From contig URZO01000035.1 in NCBI GenBank assembly GCA_900552465.1, positions 1-37,492 on the forward strand: a DNA stretch of 37,492 bases, in the 5' to 3' direction. Positions 24,012-31,832 of this stretch are shown piece after piece. Under the pieces are notes generated by a model, which was not told the DNA's origin, did not search any database, and worked only from the letters and a program-made list of their open reading frames with translations. The stretch's first letter is position 1. Each line of letters starts with the position of its first letter. Source of the DNA: an uncultured Parabacteroides sp. (GTDB taxonomy: Bacteria > Bacteroidota > Bacteroidia > Bacteroidales > Tannerellaceae). The position numbers were made by a program, and so were the translations under genes.

Positions 24012-24232
24012 GAGGCATCGCCTCATGCCGCAGGCTCTCTTTTGCCGTTGATTTCAATCAACGGATTGATAAGTTCCCGGCTTTGCCGGATTCCTCTGTG
24101 GGTTTCAACCCCTTTTAAGAATTTATAGAACAACCTTTATTAAGGGGACTGAAGTCCACAGAGGAAGAGGCTTTGCCTCCAATCTTTTAATCCGTTCGTT
24201 AAAACGAACGGCAAAAGAGAGCCTGCGGCATG
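24012..24232. repeat. Hairpin-rich inverted-repeat element with 26-bp perfect arms
   Basis: Arms 24024-24049 and 24207-24232 are perfect 26-bp inverted repeats (left arm begins CATGCCGCAGGCTCTC). Nested inside are further pairs: AACGGATT/AATCCGTT, TTCCTCTGTGG/CCACAGAGGAA, and local hairpins CCGGC-TTT-GCCGG (24077-24089), GAGGC-TTT-GCCTC (24167-24179) and CCGTTCGTT-AA-AACGAACGG (24192-24211). A TGAGGC-ATC-GCCTCA hairpin (24011-24025) overlaps the left edge. A partial second copy lies at 37460-37492. It encodes no transposase. Confidence 0.85.
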
Positions 24233-24242
24233 GGGCTACACC

Positions 24243-24365
24243 TTGGCACATTCCCCCAATTGGCACATTATCCCCCCCTCTCTCGATCTCATCTGTATAA
24301 CATTATTCATTGATTTATTAAAAATCGGCATATTGGCACATTGCCACATTATCACATTATTGATT
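24243..24365. repeat. Dispersed ATTGGCACATT repeats, locus 3, upstream of the fimbrillin operon
   Basis: TTGGCACATT occurs at 24243-24252, and ATTGGCACATT at 24259-24269 and 24332-24342, followed by degenerate copies (GCCACATT, ATCACATT). The last bases plus the start codon, ATTATTGATTATGATA (24356-24371), are identical to the start region of the NIF3-family gene at 6426-6441. Confidence 0.75.
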
Positions 24366-25433
24366 ATGATACGAAACAATTATATCGCTCTTCTCAGCTT
24401 GTCGCTCGCTTTCCTGTCGTGTAGTAACGAAATAGGGGAGGACCCGAACGCGCCGGTCGCCCTCAATCCGCACATTGCCGGTGTTTCGATCACGACACGC
24501 GGTGGGGCTTCGGAAGATGCTACAAACATATCCACCCTCGGTATCTATGCCGTTAACGCCACGTCGGGAGAGACTTCATACGGACAAGCCCCGGCGGGAA
24601 CTTATTGTGCCTATCAATTATCGAATGGTGCTGCCAGTCCTGCAACCGAAGGACAACCTCTTTGGTTGTCTCAGGAAACGGCAACTATCTTCTCTTTCCA
24701 TCCAATAAAAAGCGGGGGTTCGGTAACATCAACTGCCACACCTCTGAACCCTACTATCCCTGTTCCACAAAATGCCATTACGATTACACATTCCAATCAG
24801 GCAGTCGCCGATGGCAACAAAACATTCGACTTCGCAGATGCCGCTAACGACTACATGTACGGTGTCGAATATAAGGATAATGCCTTTCAGAGTGGCCAAC
24901 CCACAGCCAACAACGGCCATTCCAAAACAGCAGCGGCAGCGCCGGGGGCATCCGTCAATATCGGCCTGAAACACGCCTTCGCCCAGATCAAGCTGATCTT
25001 CAAAAAAGGCGACTACGTCGGTGAGTGCAAAATATCATCGATCACCTACAAAAGAAATATGCAAGCTATTGCAACAACGGGCGGTACGACCATGAGCCTT
25101 AGAGACGGAACACTGTCAGGGCTGGCCGATGCGACAGATGTAACCTATACGTGCTCGTTCGCATCATTATCCTATCCGGTTCCCGGAACAACGGATGCAG
25201 ATGTCGTTTCCTACGTCAATTATGTCGTGCCGACTACCACGGCTGGCAATCAGTCTACCATCACAATCACAGTCGATGGTAAACTCATGCCTGTCACATG
25301 CAGTGAGGTAGCCTGGACGGCAGGCACAATCTATTCCTACACGATCAAGATCAACGGTACGGGCCTTGAGCTGACCGGTATCCGGATGGTACCCTGGGAA
25401 GATGTGGCACAAGGAAATATCCCCAACTTATAA
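24366..25433 (+). CDS. Fimbrillin-family lipoprotein 1
   Basis: The 355-residue protein has a lipoprotein signal peptide with the lipobox around LSC (Cys19). A first strand is followed by SITTRGG (Arg45), the kind of T-K/R-x site at which FimA/Mfa-type precursors are processed before polymerisation. Later features typical of fimbrillins are STLGIYAVN, an HPIKS block, YMYGVEY, LKHAFAQIKLIF and a final GTIYSYTIKING strand followed by a TGIRMVPWED tail. It is the first of seven related genes and probably a surface pilus or adhesin subunit. An upstream in-frame start at 24243 is rejected because it would precede the lipoprotein signal. Confidence 0.85.
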   Translation: MIRNNYIALLSLSLAFLSCSNEIGEDPNAPVALNPHIAGVSITTRGGASEDATNISTLGIYAVNATSGETSYGQAPAGTYCAYQLSNGAASPATEGQPLWLSQETATIFSFHPIKSGGSVTSTATPLNPTIPVPQNAITITHSNQAVADGNKTFDFADAANDYMYGVEYKDNAFQSGQPTANNGHSKTAAAAPGASVNIGLKHAFAQIKLIFKKGDYVGECKISSITYKRNMQAIATTGGTTMSLRDGTLSGLADATDVTYTCSFASLSYPVPGTTDADVVSYVNYVVPTTTAGNQSTITITVDGKLMPVTCSEVAWTAGTIYSYTIKINGTGLELTGIRMVPWEDVAQGNIPNL

Positions 25434-25447
25434 TACAGAATAAAGAT

Positions 25448-26533
25448 ATGAAACAGACTGATTTTTGGATACGAATGTTGTGGGTGTGGCTTGCCGGATT
25501 AGCAGGCCTTACCGCCTGCACCGACGAGATGGACGATGCCGGCATCGTTTTGCGTCCCGCTATTTACACCGGGACGCAGACAACCCGTTCTATTGTGAAT
25601 GGAATTGCTTTTTCGGCCGCAAATGGAAACATCAACGCGGTCAAGCTCTATGTCACCCAATATGCAGATAATGCGGTGTATCCTGGCGTGAGTAGCGGCC
25701 TGTCTACTTTCACGTACGACGGAACAATCTGGACAGGCGACCCCGTCGTTAAGCTCTCGAACATAGAAGCACGGATCTATGCGTTCCATCCGACCGGGCT
25801 TGCAGTGACTAATAAAGCCAATGCCGACACGCATACCGTCCCTGTCACCGTTTCCGCCGAACAGAAATTTAGTGGAGACAACACATGGGAGTGTGAACAG
25901 GCGGATTACCTCTATGGCTCTTCTTCCGATCAAGTCGGAACGGCAGGAGAAATCAAGGCAAAGAATACGGAAAAGAACTATTCCCCCACCATCCACATGC
26001 AGCACGCTTTGGCGCAGGTCGTCTTCCAACTGCAAACCGTTTCCGGCCGGCCGGTCGACGATACGTACGACTACGTAAAGAGAATCACGTTAGCTACTAC
26101 CACAGGAAGCGACAAGATGTATTTCCAGACCGGAACAGGGACAATGCAACTGAAAGACGGTGCGCTTGGTAGCCTTACGGCAGGGAATACACTCACCTTC
26201 GTACCGTCAACGGCAAACTTTGCTGTGAAATGTGGCGCCAACACCTCTCCGGCAATTGTGGCATACGGCCTGGTAGCGCCTATGACGGCTACCCCCGATG
26301 CAAGTTCGTTGACCCTCACCATCCTGTTAGGAAAGCCGACGGCTACCGACGGTGAACGTGAACTCACCGTCACCATCCCGTCTCCGGTAAAGTGGGAGAG
26401 AGGAAGACGCTACCTCTACACCCTCAACCTGAGCAACCGGGATGTGACGGTCGATGGGACAACAACGATAACGGACTGGAGTACACCCGAAGGATGGAAT
26501 GGCAATCAGGACATGAACCCGGACGGTTTTTAA
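25448..26533 (+). CDS. Fimbrillin-family lipoprotein 2
   Basis: The 361-residue protein has a lipobox GLTAC (Cys24) and a TQTTRS site (Arg47). Fimbrillin-like blocks follow: AVKLYVTQYADN, IYAFHPTGLAV, ADYLYGSS, MQHALAQVVFQLQ, and near the end ERGRRYLYTLNLSNRDVTV with TITDWSTPEGW. It lies 14 nt after the first fimbrillin gene. The shared layout with its neighbours, but low sequence identity by eye, suggests a distinct subunit of the same appendage rather than a recent duplicate. Confidence 0.85.
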   Translation: MKQTDFWIRMLWVWLAGLAGLTACTDEMDDAGIVLRPAIYTGTQTTRSIVNGIAFSAANGNINAVKLYVTQYADNAVYPGVSSGLSTFTYDGTIWTGDPVVKLSNIEARIYAFHPTGLAVTNKANADTHTVPVTVSAEQKFSGDNTWECEQADYLYGSSSDQVGTAGEIKAKNTEKNYSPTIHMQHALAQVVFQLQTVSGRPVDDTYDYVKRITLATTTGSDKMYFQTGTGTMQLKDGALGSLTAGNTLTFVPSTANFAVKCGANTSPAIVAYGLVAPMTATPDASSLTLTILLGKPTATDGERELTVTIPSPVKWERGRRYLYTLNLSNRDVTVDGTTTITDWSTPEGWNGNQDMNPDGF

Positions 26534-26557
26534 CCTATAAAGAAAGGAAAAAGAGAT

Positions 26558-27448
26558 ATGAAACATGCAAAGCGAACAAACATCCTTCTCCGTGCAACCG
26601 GCTGTTGCCTGTTAGTGGCCTGTTGGGCCTGCTCGGCGGAAATGCCTCTCGGATTGGCTGCGGAGGAGGGTACACCCGTGGAGATCGTAGCGGAGATACA
26701 GGATGTACAGCAAACAAAAGCCGTGGCGGATTACGACCGTACTTCTTCGTTTATTACCAACGACAAAATACGTGTTTACAGGCTTGTAAATGGAAGTCGT
26801 GTGCAGCAGGCAGACTATACCTGTTCCGGCTCCGGTTCAGCCTGGACCCCGCCGTCGTCGAACCCTGTAACCTTGCAGGCGGCCTCCGAATACGAGGCTG
26901 TTTTCCCGTCAGACTATACGGTTATCCGGCAAGACCAGTCCGCAGCGGACGGTTCGGGCTATCTGAAAAGCAACTATCTGAAAAGCGGCAAGATTACTTC
27001 CCGTGACGGAATACTCCGTTTTACGGATACGGGAGCCTTCGTGCATCAGAATGTCAAACTGACGCTCGAGTTCAAGGTGCAGAATGGAGGTGGTACTGAT
27101 AATAAACCTGCCGTGGACTTTACGAATGCCCTACTGTCCGCCCCAGGACTGCTAAACGGGGGAGACGGCGATGAAAACATAACCTTGTACCGTCCGGATG
27201 CGAACGCCTATCTCTGGTGCGGCATCGTATATCCGAAGAATACAAATACGACTCTCAATCTGCAATTGACCTATCAGGGAGTTGTTTACAAAGCGGCTGT
27301 GTCGTGTGCATTGGCTGCCGGTACACATTATAGATATACGCTGACCCTGAAGAATAATATACTGGTTCCGGAGGGTGGCACGATAGAGGGTTGGAAGACT
27401 GATTCGGATGAAGATTATACGGGAGAATTTGATAAAGAAGTAAGCTGA
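26558..27448 (+). CDS. Fimbrillin-family lipoprotein 3
   Basis: The 296-residue protein has a Cys-rich signal peptide; either Cys22 (LVAC) or Cys25 (CWAC) could be the lipidated residue. A QQTKAVADYD site (Lys54) follows the first strand. Later blocks include SSFITNDKIRVYRL, FVHQNVKLTLEFKVQ, AYLWCGIVYPKNTNTTLNLQLTY and the closing GTHYRYTLTLKNNILVPEG with TIEGWKTD. It starts 24 nt after fimbrillin gene 2 and ends one base before gene 4. It is shorter than genes 1 and 2 and most like gene 4 in layout. Confidence 0.8.
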   Translation: MKHAKRTNILLRATGCCLLVACWACSAEMPLGLAAEEGTPVEIVAEIQDVQQTKAVADYDRTSSFITNDKIRVYRLVNGSRVQQADYTCSGSGSAWTPPSSNPVTLQAASEYEAVFPSDYTVIRQDQSAADGSGYLKSNYLKSGKITSRDGILRFTDTGAFVHQNVKLTLEFKVQNGGGTDNKPAVDFTNALLSAPGLLNGGDGDENITLYRPDANAYLWCGIVYPKNTNTTLNLQLTYQGVVYKAAVSCALAAGTHYRYTLTLKNNILVPEGGTIEGWKTDSDEDYTGEFDKEVS

Positions 27449-27449
27449 T

Positions 27450-28286
27450 ATGAAAAGAATACGATATACCACAGTACTGAAAGCCGCAGGATTAGCCCTC
27501 TGTTTCTGGCTTGCCGCCTGCACGGACGAGCAGCTCCTCAGTGAAATGCGTCCGCTCGAAATAGAGGCGGTAATCCCGGCGCAGACGAAGGCCAGTTTGG
27601 GCGCTTCCGCTCTCGATAAAACGGCGTTTATCAATGATGATTCGATAAAGGTTGTAAGGTCGGGAGGAAGCGAGACGGCTTCTTATAAATATGACTTGGC
27701 GAACGGACGTTGGTTGCCGAAAACAGGTACAGGGCTTTCCACTACGGGAAACCAGACGTTTATTGCATCCTGGAGGCCGGATGGTTTTACCGGCATACTG
27801 GCAGATCAAACGACTGTAGAAAACTATCAGAAAAGTATCCAGCTGACTGATACGGCTGCTGCTACGAATAACCTTGTGCAATTCCGCTTTGCCCCGGCTG
27901 CGACCAAGATAACGATCACTGTGACTTACACGGATGGAAGTAACATTACTGGCGGCACGGCTTCTATGACCGGAAGTAAACTGCTTAATGAGACTGAGAC
28001 CAGTCAGACGATCAATTTCTATGCAGTTACCAATAGCGGCGCAAAGCATACCTTTGTAGGAGTTGTCTATCCCGGAACCGGAAAGACTTATACAATCAGT
28101 GTGACTTCCACAGCTACCACTACAACTACCAAGACGTACACTCAGGCGAGCAAAGAGTTGAAGGCTGGTTATAATTACACCTACAACTTCACAACAGATA
28201 GCAGGACTTTGCTGATCCTGAACAACGTTACCGTAAACGATTTTGTGGATGACAATACAACACCTCCCGTAGGCGATGCTACCTGA
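27450..28286 (+). CDS. Fimbrillin-family lipoprotein 4
   Basis: The 278-residue protein has lipobox WLAAC (Cys24) and AQTKASLG (Lys47). Like gene 3 it has TAFINDDSIKVVRS, a block ending VQFRFAPAATKITITVTY, FVGVVYPGTGKTYTISVTS and a final AGYNYTYNFT strand followed by TVNDFVDDN. It starts one base after the gene 3 stop. The similarity to gene 3 suggests these two arose by an old duplication. It is otherwise a predicted exported lipoprotein of the same surface structure. Confidence 0.8.
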   Translation: MKRIRYTTVLKAAGLALCFWLAACTDEQLLSEMRPLEIEAVIPAQTKASLGASALDKTAFINDDSIKVVRSGGSETASYKYDLANGRWLPKTGTGLSTTGNQTFIASWRPDGFTGILADQTTVENYQKSIQLTDTAAATNNLVQFRFAPAATKITITVTYTDGSNITGGTASMTGSKLLNETETSQTINFYAVTNSGAKHTFVGVVYPGTGKTYTISVTSTATTTTTKTYTQASKELKAGYNYTYNFTTDSRTLLILNNVTVNDFVDDNTTPPVGDAT

Positions 28287-28329
28287 TTCCAATTTGATAA
28301 TAAGATACAAACGAAATACTATCACAAGC

Positions 28330-29283
28330 ATGAAGCATATTATATTATATTTATTCACAGGGTTAGCGCTCGGCACAGGCTGCACGGCTAACCTGCCGGA
28401 AGAGGAGGGCAGCGCGCTGCGTCTGCTTTCCGTCACACTGGCCGACAATGCAACGACGAAAGCCATCATCAGCTCCGGCAACACGATAAACTCGGTGGAT
28501 GTTTATGTCACAAAAGAAGATGGTTCGGATTATGCGACGACCACGACGACCACGGCGGCCGCATCGTTCCTGAAATTCACCTATTCCGGCGGTTCGTGGG
28601 GGGCGGATAAAGAATTGGAAATATCTACTACGAAAGCTAAAGTCTACGGCAGTTATCCCGCCTCCGAAAGCACTGTCATCACGAACGACGGCGTGATGCC
28701 GAAGATAGTGGTCACGCTGTTGGGAACCGACGATTTCTCGGGGACCGCCCAGAACGATTACCTGTATGCAATACCGGTCACGGCAACTTCGACTGCCCGG
28801 ACTATCAACCTTTCGATGAACCATGCGCTGGCAAAGATCAGCTTCCGCATCAGCAAGGCGTCGGGCGTGTCGGAGGAAATGAAGCTGACTGCTATCGATA
28901 TTGTCAGCCGTAACAACTACCTGCAGAAAGGGGAAGGCACGATGCTGTTGGGCGACGGCACGCTGAACGCGGCCCAGACCGACAGCCTCCACCTCAAAGG
29001 GACGCCGGTCACACTGGCGCTTTCACAGGCCACGGCAAACGTGAACTGTCTGGCGGCTCCCATGAGAGGGACGGAGTCTTCGCTCTCTTTTTCCATACAT
29101 GTACAGGTGGGAGATGTGGAACGTGTATTTACGACTGCACCTGTTTCTACCCCCGTGCAATGGAAGAAAGGGATGCATTATACCTATACGATCCAGATCA
29201 ATAAAATGAGCGGTATACTGACGGATGTCTCCATCAACGCGTGGCAAACGGATGCAAGCCCGAATACAAGTATCGGTATCTGA
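28330..29283 (+). CDS. Fimbrillin-family lipoprotein 5
   Basis: The 317-residue protein begins MKHIILYLFTGLALGTGC (Cys18 lipidated). An ATTKAIIS site (Lys44) follows the first strand. Blocks such as SVDVYVTKEDG, AKVYGSYPASES, DYLYAIPVT, LSMNHALAKISFRI and KKGMHYTYTIQINKM with VSINAWQTD parallel genes 1 and 2. An in-frame ATG 54 nt upstream would overlap gene 4 and lacks a signal peptide, so the MKHII start was chosen, 43 nt after gene 4. Confidence 0.84.
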   Translation: MKHIILYLFTGLALGTGCTANLPEEEGSALRLLSVTLADNATTKAIISSGNTINSVDVYVTKEDGSDYATTTTTTAAASFLKFTYSGGSWGADKELEISTTKAKVYGSYPASESTVITNDGVMPKIVVTLLGTDDFSGTAQNDYLYAIPVTATSTARTINLSMNHALAKISFRISKASGVSEEMKLTAIDIVSRNNYLQKGEGTMLLGDGTLNAAQTDSLHLKGTPVTLALSQATANVNCLAAPMRGTESSLSFSIHVQVGDVERVFTTAPVSTPVQWKKGMHYTYTIQINKMSGILTDVSINAWQTDASPNTSIGI

Positions 29284-29328
29284 TGCGGATACGATTTATC
29301 ATTCATACATAAAATAAGTAGTACAATC

Positions 29329-30360
29329 ATGATCAGGAATTATAAACAAATAGCGGCGGCCCTGCTGGTTCTCACCGCCTGTACGGGTAACCTGCCCGAC
29401 GACGACAACCGGACACCGGAGGAAACAGGCGAGCCGGTGAGCATAACCTTCGATATGTATACCGCCCAACTGACAAAGGCACCTGCGGGCATCAGCTCCG
29501 CTCCGGAGGCGATGAAAGAGGGAAAGACTTTCAAAATATATGCTTATAACAGCAAAGTTGGCACCACACCGAATTTTGCAACTGAAGCCCCCGTGGACTC
29601 GGCGATCTATACCGTGGAGAAACAGAGTGACGAGAAGCTGGTTGCTAAGGGGGACATGAAATTGTATCGCGGTACCTATTATATGTATCTGGTATCATAC
29701 AACGACGATACCGCCCCGGTTATGGGAGAAAGAGGAACGATCAGTGTCGGGAACGGCAAAGACTTCATGTACACCACCCTCGAAAATATCGTGGTGCAGC
29801 CTACTGCCCCGGGTGGTAACTCCATGACCGTCTCCCTTCCGTCCCCTTTCATCCGCATGGGATCGCAGGTAGTGGTGAGGGCGAGAACAAAATCGAGTAG
29901 TCCGGTTCCCGTTAGCGAATTGGAAGTGAGGGAGATAAAAGTATCCGGTCTGCCTGCATCTTTGGATTATAAGTTAGGGAATACAGCTTGGGAGAGTTGC
30001 TCGGCTTATAGTGCCGACTATACTTATCCGGGAAATGAATTTAAGCGTTATGGATCTGATGGTGTTACGGATAGTGACAGCCAGTTTGATTTTTGGAGAA
30101 GCCTTCCAAGAGTCTTATTACCGGTCGATGGCAGTAGTCTTTTGAAATTCGATGTGAAATTGTGGGTGAGGTATAATTCGAATAAGCAGGAGATCACAAA
30201 GGTCTATCCTGCTTCTATCCAGAAAGTACTACTTCCGGGGATGACTTATGTCTTTGATTTTACTTTGACATTCTACGGTGAGATTATCCCGTCCGACTTG
30301 ACGCTCGCCATCCGGGAGTATAATACGATACCGCTTGAATCGGACGGTTTGGGCGAATAA
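29329..30360 (+). CDS. Fimbrillin-like lipoprotein 6
   Basis: The 343-residue protein has lipobox LTAC (Cys18), an acidic stretch and QLTKAPAG (Lys50). Then KEGKTFKIYAYNS and TYYMYLVSYND, a FMYTTLENIVV strand, FIRMGSQVVVRA and the closing PGMTYVFDFTLTFYGEIIPSDLTLAIREYN. It shares the lipobox, processing-like site and terminal strand with the other members, but its middle differs, so it may have a specialised role such as a minor or tip component. It lies 45 nt after gene 5. Confidence 0.78.
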   Translation: MIRNYKQIAAALLVLTACTGNLPDDDNRTPEETGEPVSITFDMYTAQLTKAPAGISSAPEAMKEGKTFKIYAYNSKVGTTPNFATEAPVDSAIYTVEKQSDEKLVAKGDMKLYRGTYYMYLVSYNDDTAPVMGERGTISVGNGKDFMYTTLENIVVQPTAPGGNSMTVSLPSPFIRMGSQVVVRARTKSSSPVPVSELEVREIKVSGLPASLDYKLGNTAWESCSAYSADYTYPGNEFKRYGSDGVTDSDSQFDFWRSLPRVLLPVDGSSLLKFDVKLWVRYNSNKQEITKVYPASIQKVLLPGMTYVFDFTLTFYGEIIPSDLTLAIREYNTIPLESDGLGE

Positions 30361-30385
30361 GATAACGATATAAACAGATACGGAA

Positions 30386-31528
30386 ATGAATAGACAAATA
30401 ATAAGAATAGCCCGTATTGCAGCAGCTTGCCTTGTCGCTGCTTTGCTGCTTACGTCGTGCGACACATCCCTGCCGGTTGTTGATGGCGGTAATCAGGAAT
30501 TGATAGTCCAATTGGTATTGCCGGAAGAATTGGAAGTGACGACAAAGGCGGATGAGATATTTGCTGATCTACCCATTACTGATGTATGGGTTTTGCAATA
30601 TGCAAAGGGTACTAATGCTTTGCTTAAAGCAGGCAAGTTTTCAGGAAGCAGTATTGCGGTTGAAAGTGGTGGAACGAAAAAAGTAACAACCAGTGGTTTC
30701 GTCGGTGTTGATAGCTATTTTTATGTGATAGCAAATGGTGGTAATGACTTTTTAGAACAAGGTGATACACTCGTGAGTGGTGGTAGCACCATTACGGTTG
30801 CTGCTCTGAAGAAGAAGCCAAAAGAACTTAGCAATTATACTTCGAAACCTACTTTTGCCACGGCCGATTCGATTGTTATCACACAGGATTCCATTGATAA
30901 TAATGGTGGTAAGGCTATAATAGTGGCACCATTGGAACGGGCTTTTGCACGAGTTAACGTGAAGTGGAATACAACAAGTACCTTTGAAGGAAACCTTGTG
31001 ATTAAAGAACTGAAAGTATGTAATATACCGAAAGCGATGGCCACTTATGCACGTGGAGGAGGGGAACTTGCCGATAAATATCCGGTCTGGACTTCCGGAC
31101 ATATAGCAGATGTGATGAAGGACACAACTAAAATGACAACCAGTGACCTGGGCATAGGCAGTGAGCAAACATTCTATATGCCCGAAAACCTGCGTGGCAT
31201 GGGAACCGGTACCTCTTTCCAGGAAAAGAATATGCCGGCAAAGGGGCCGGGTGGCAGCCTTGAGGGATGTACTTTTGTCCTGATGAACGGTGAATACAAG
31301 TATCCTCTTCCGGGAGGTTCTTACTCGCAACCTATAAAAGTACAATATAAGATATATCTGGGAGGTAACCTGACGAATGACTATAACATTCAGCGTGGCT
31401 ATTCGTATGATCTGACCGTAAATATCAGTGGCGCGAACAGTGCCGATGTCCGGGTGACAATCACGGATGGCCGGGTGGCTGTGTTTGATGATGTAGTAGT
31501 AATGGATACTGTAATTGTAGATTTTTGA
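30386..31528 (+). CDS. Fimbrillin-like lipoprotein 7
   Basis: The 380-residue protein has lipobox LLTSC (Cys25), an acidic patch and EVTTKADE (Lys54). The ITDVWVLQYAKG block resembles larger accessory or tip fimbrial subunits of Bacteroidales, followed by a VAPLERAFARVNVKW strand, PVWTSGHI, TFYMPENLRGMG and a final GYSYDLTVNISGAN strand followed by VRVTITDGR. It is the largest of the seven and the last before HU, suggesting a tip or adhesin role, which is inference only. It starts 25 nt after gene 6 and ends one base before the HU gene. Confidence 0.75.
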   Translation: MNRQIIRIARIAAACLVAALLLTSCDTSLPVVDGGNQELIVQLVLPEELEVTTKADEIFADLPITDVWVLQYAKGTNALLKAGKFSGSSIAVESGGTKKVTTSGFVGVDSYFYVIANGGNDFLEQGDTLVSGGSTITVAALKKKPKELSNYTSKPTFATADSIVITQDSIDNNGGKAIIVAPLERAFARVNVKWNTTSTFEGNLVIKELKVCNIPKAMATYARGGGELADKYPVWTSGHIADVMKDTTKMTTSDLGIGSEQTFYMPENLRGMGTGTSFQEKNMPAKGPGGSLEGCTFVLMNGEYKYPLPGGSYSQPIKVQYKIYLGGNLTNDYNIQRGYSYDLTVNISGANSADVRVTITDGRVAVFDDVVVMDTVIVDF

Positions 31529-31529
31529 T

Positions 31530-31832
31530 ATGAATAAAACGGAGTTATTGAGACGGGCAGCCGAGCATTTGGCTATACCGCCAAAAGAAATGTCGCGGAT
31601 CATGAATACCCTTGAGGATCTATTTATGGACGCGATCAAAGAGGATGGTCTTGTTGTCGCGAAAGGTTTTGGTTCTTTCAGCCTTTGGCAACAAACAGCC
31701 CGTACGGGCCGGAATCCTAAAACAGGTGAACCTGCTTTGATCCCGGCCCGCAACAGTCTGAAGTTTAAGCCAGGCAAAGATTTATTGCGGAAGCTCAATG
31801 AGCATGCGGACGGCGATCTACATGAGGAATAA
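31530..31832 (+). CDS. HU/IHF-family DNA-binding protein
   Basis: The 100-residue protein fits the HU fold: two N-terminal helices (MNKTELLRRAAEHLAIPPKEM), then VVAKGFGSFSLWQQTARTGRNPKTGEPALIPARNSLKFKPGKDLL, where GRNP is the conserved beta-arm turn that bends DNA. It begins one base after fimbrillin gene 7, so it is translated from the same message, and its last 15 nt overlap the 3' end of the convergent recombinase gene. HU-family proteins often assist site-specific inversion or excision; such a role here is inferred from position only. Confidence 0.9.
   Translation: MNKTELLRRAAEHLAIPPKEMSRIMNTLEDLFMDAIKEDGLVVAKGFGSFSLWQQTARTGRNPKTGEPALIPARNSLKFKPGKDLLRKLNEHADGDLHEE

Larger units (their letters stand above)
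23920..24365. other. 446-bp intergenic region between the rhamnosidase and the fimbrillin operon
   Basis: It holds the rhamnosidase promoter candidate (23944-23951), the hairpin-rich inverted-repeat element (24012-24232), and a run of ATTGGCACATT-type repeats (24243-24365) up to the first fimbrillin start codon. No convincing TAnnTTTG box was found on the plus strand for the fimbrillin operon. No gene is supported here. Confidence 0.8.

Noticed and set aside
23920..24057. 46-codon N-terminal extension of the rhamnosidase
   Set aside because: It runs back into the inverted-repeat element, precedes a good signal peptide at 23919 and lies upstream of the -7 box candidate at 23944-23951.
24012..24232. 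Insertion sequence
   Set aside because: No transposase or target-site duplication was found; it is only a non-coding inverted-repeat unit.
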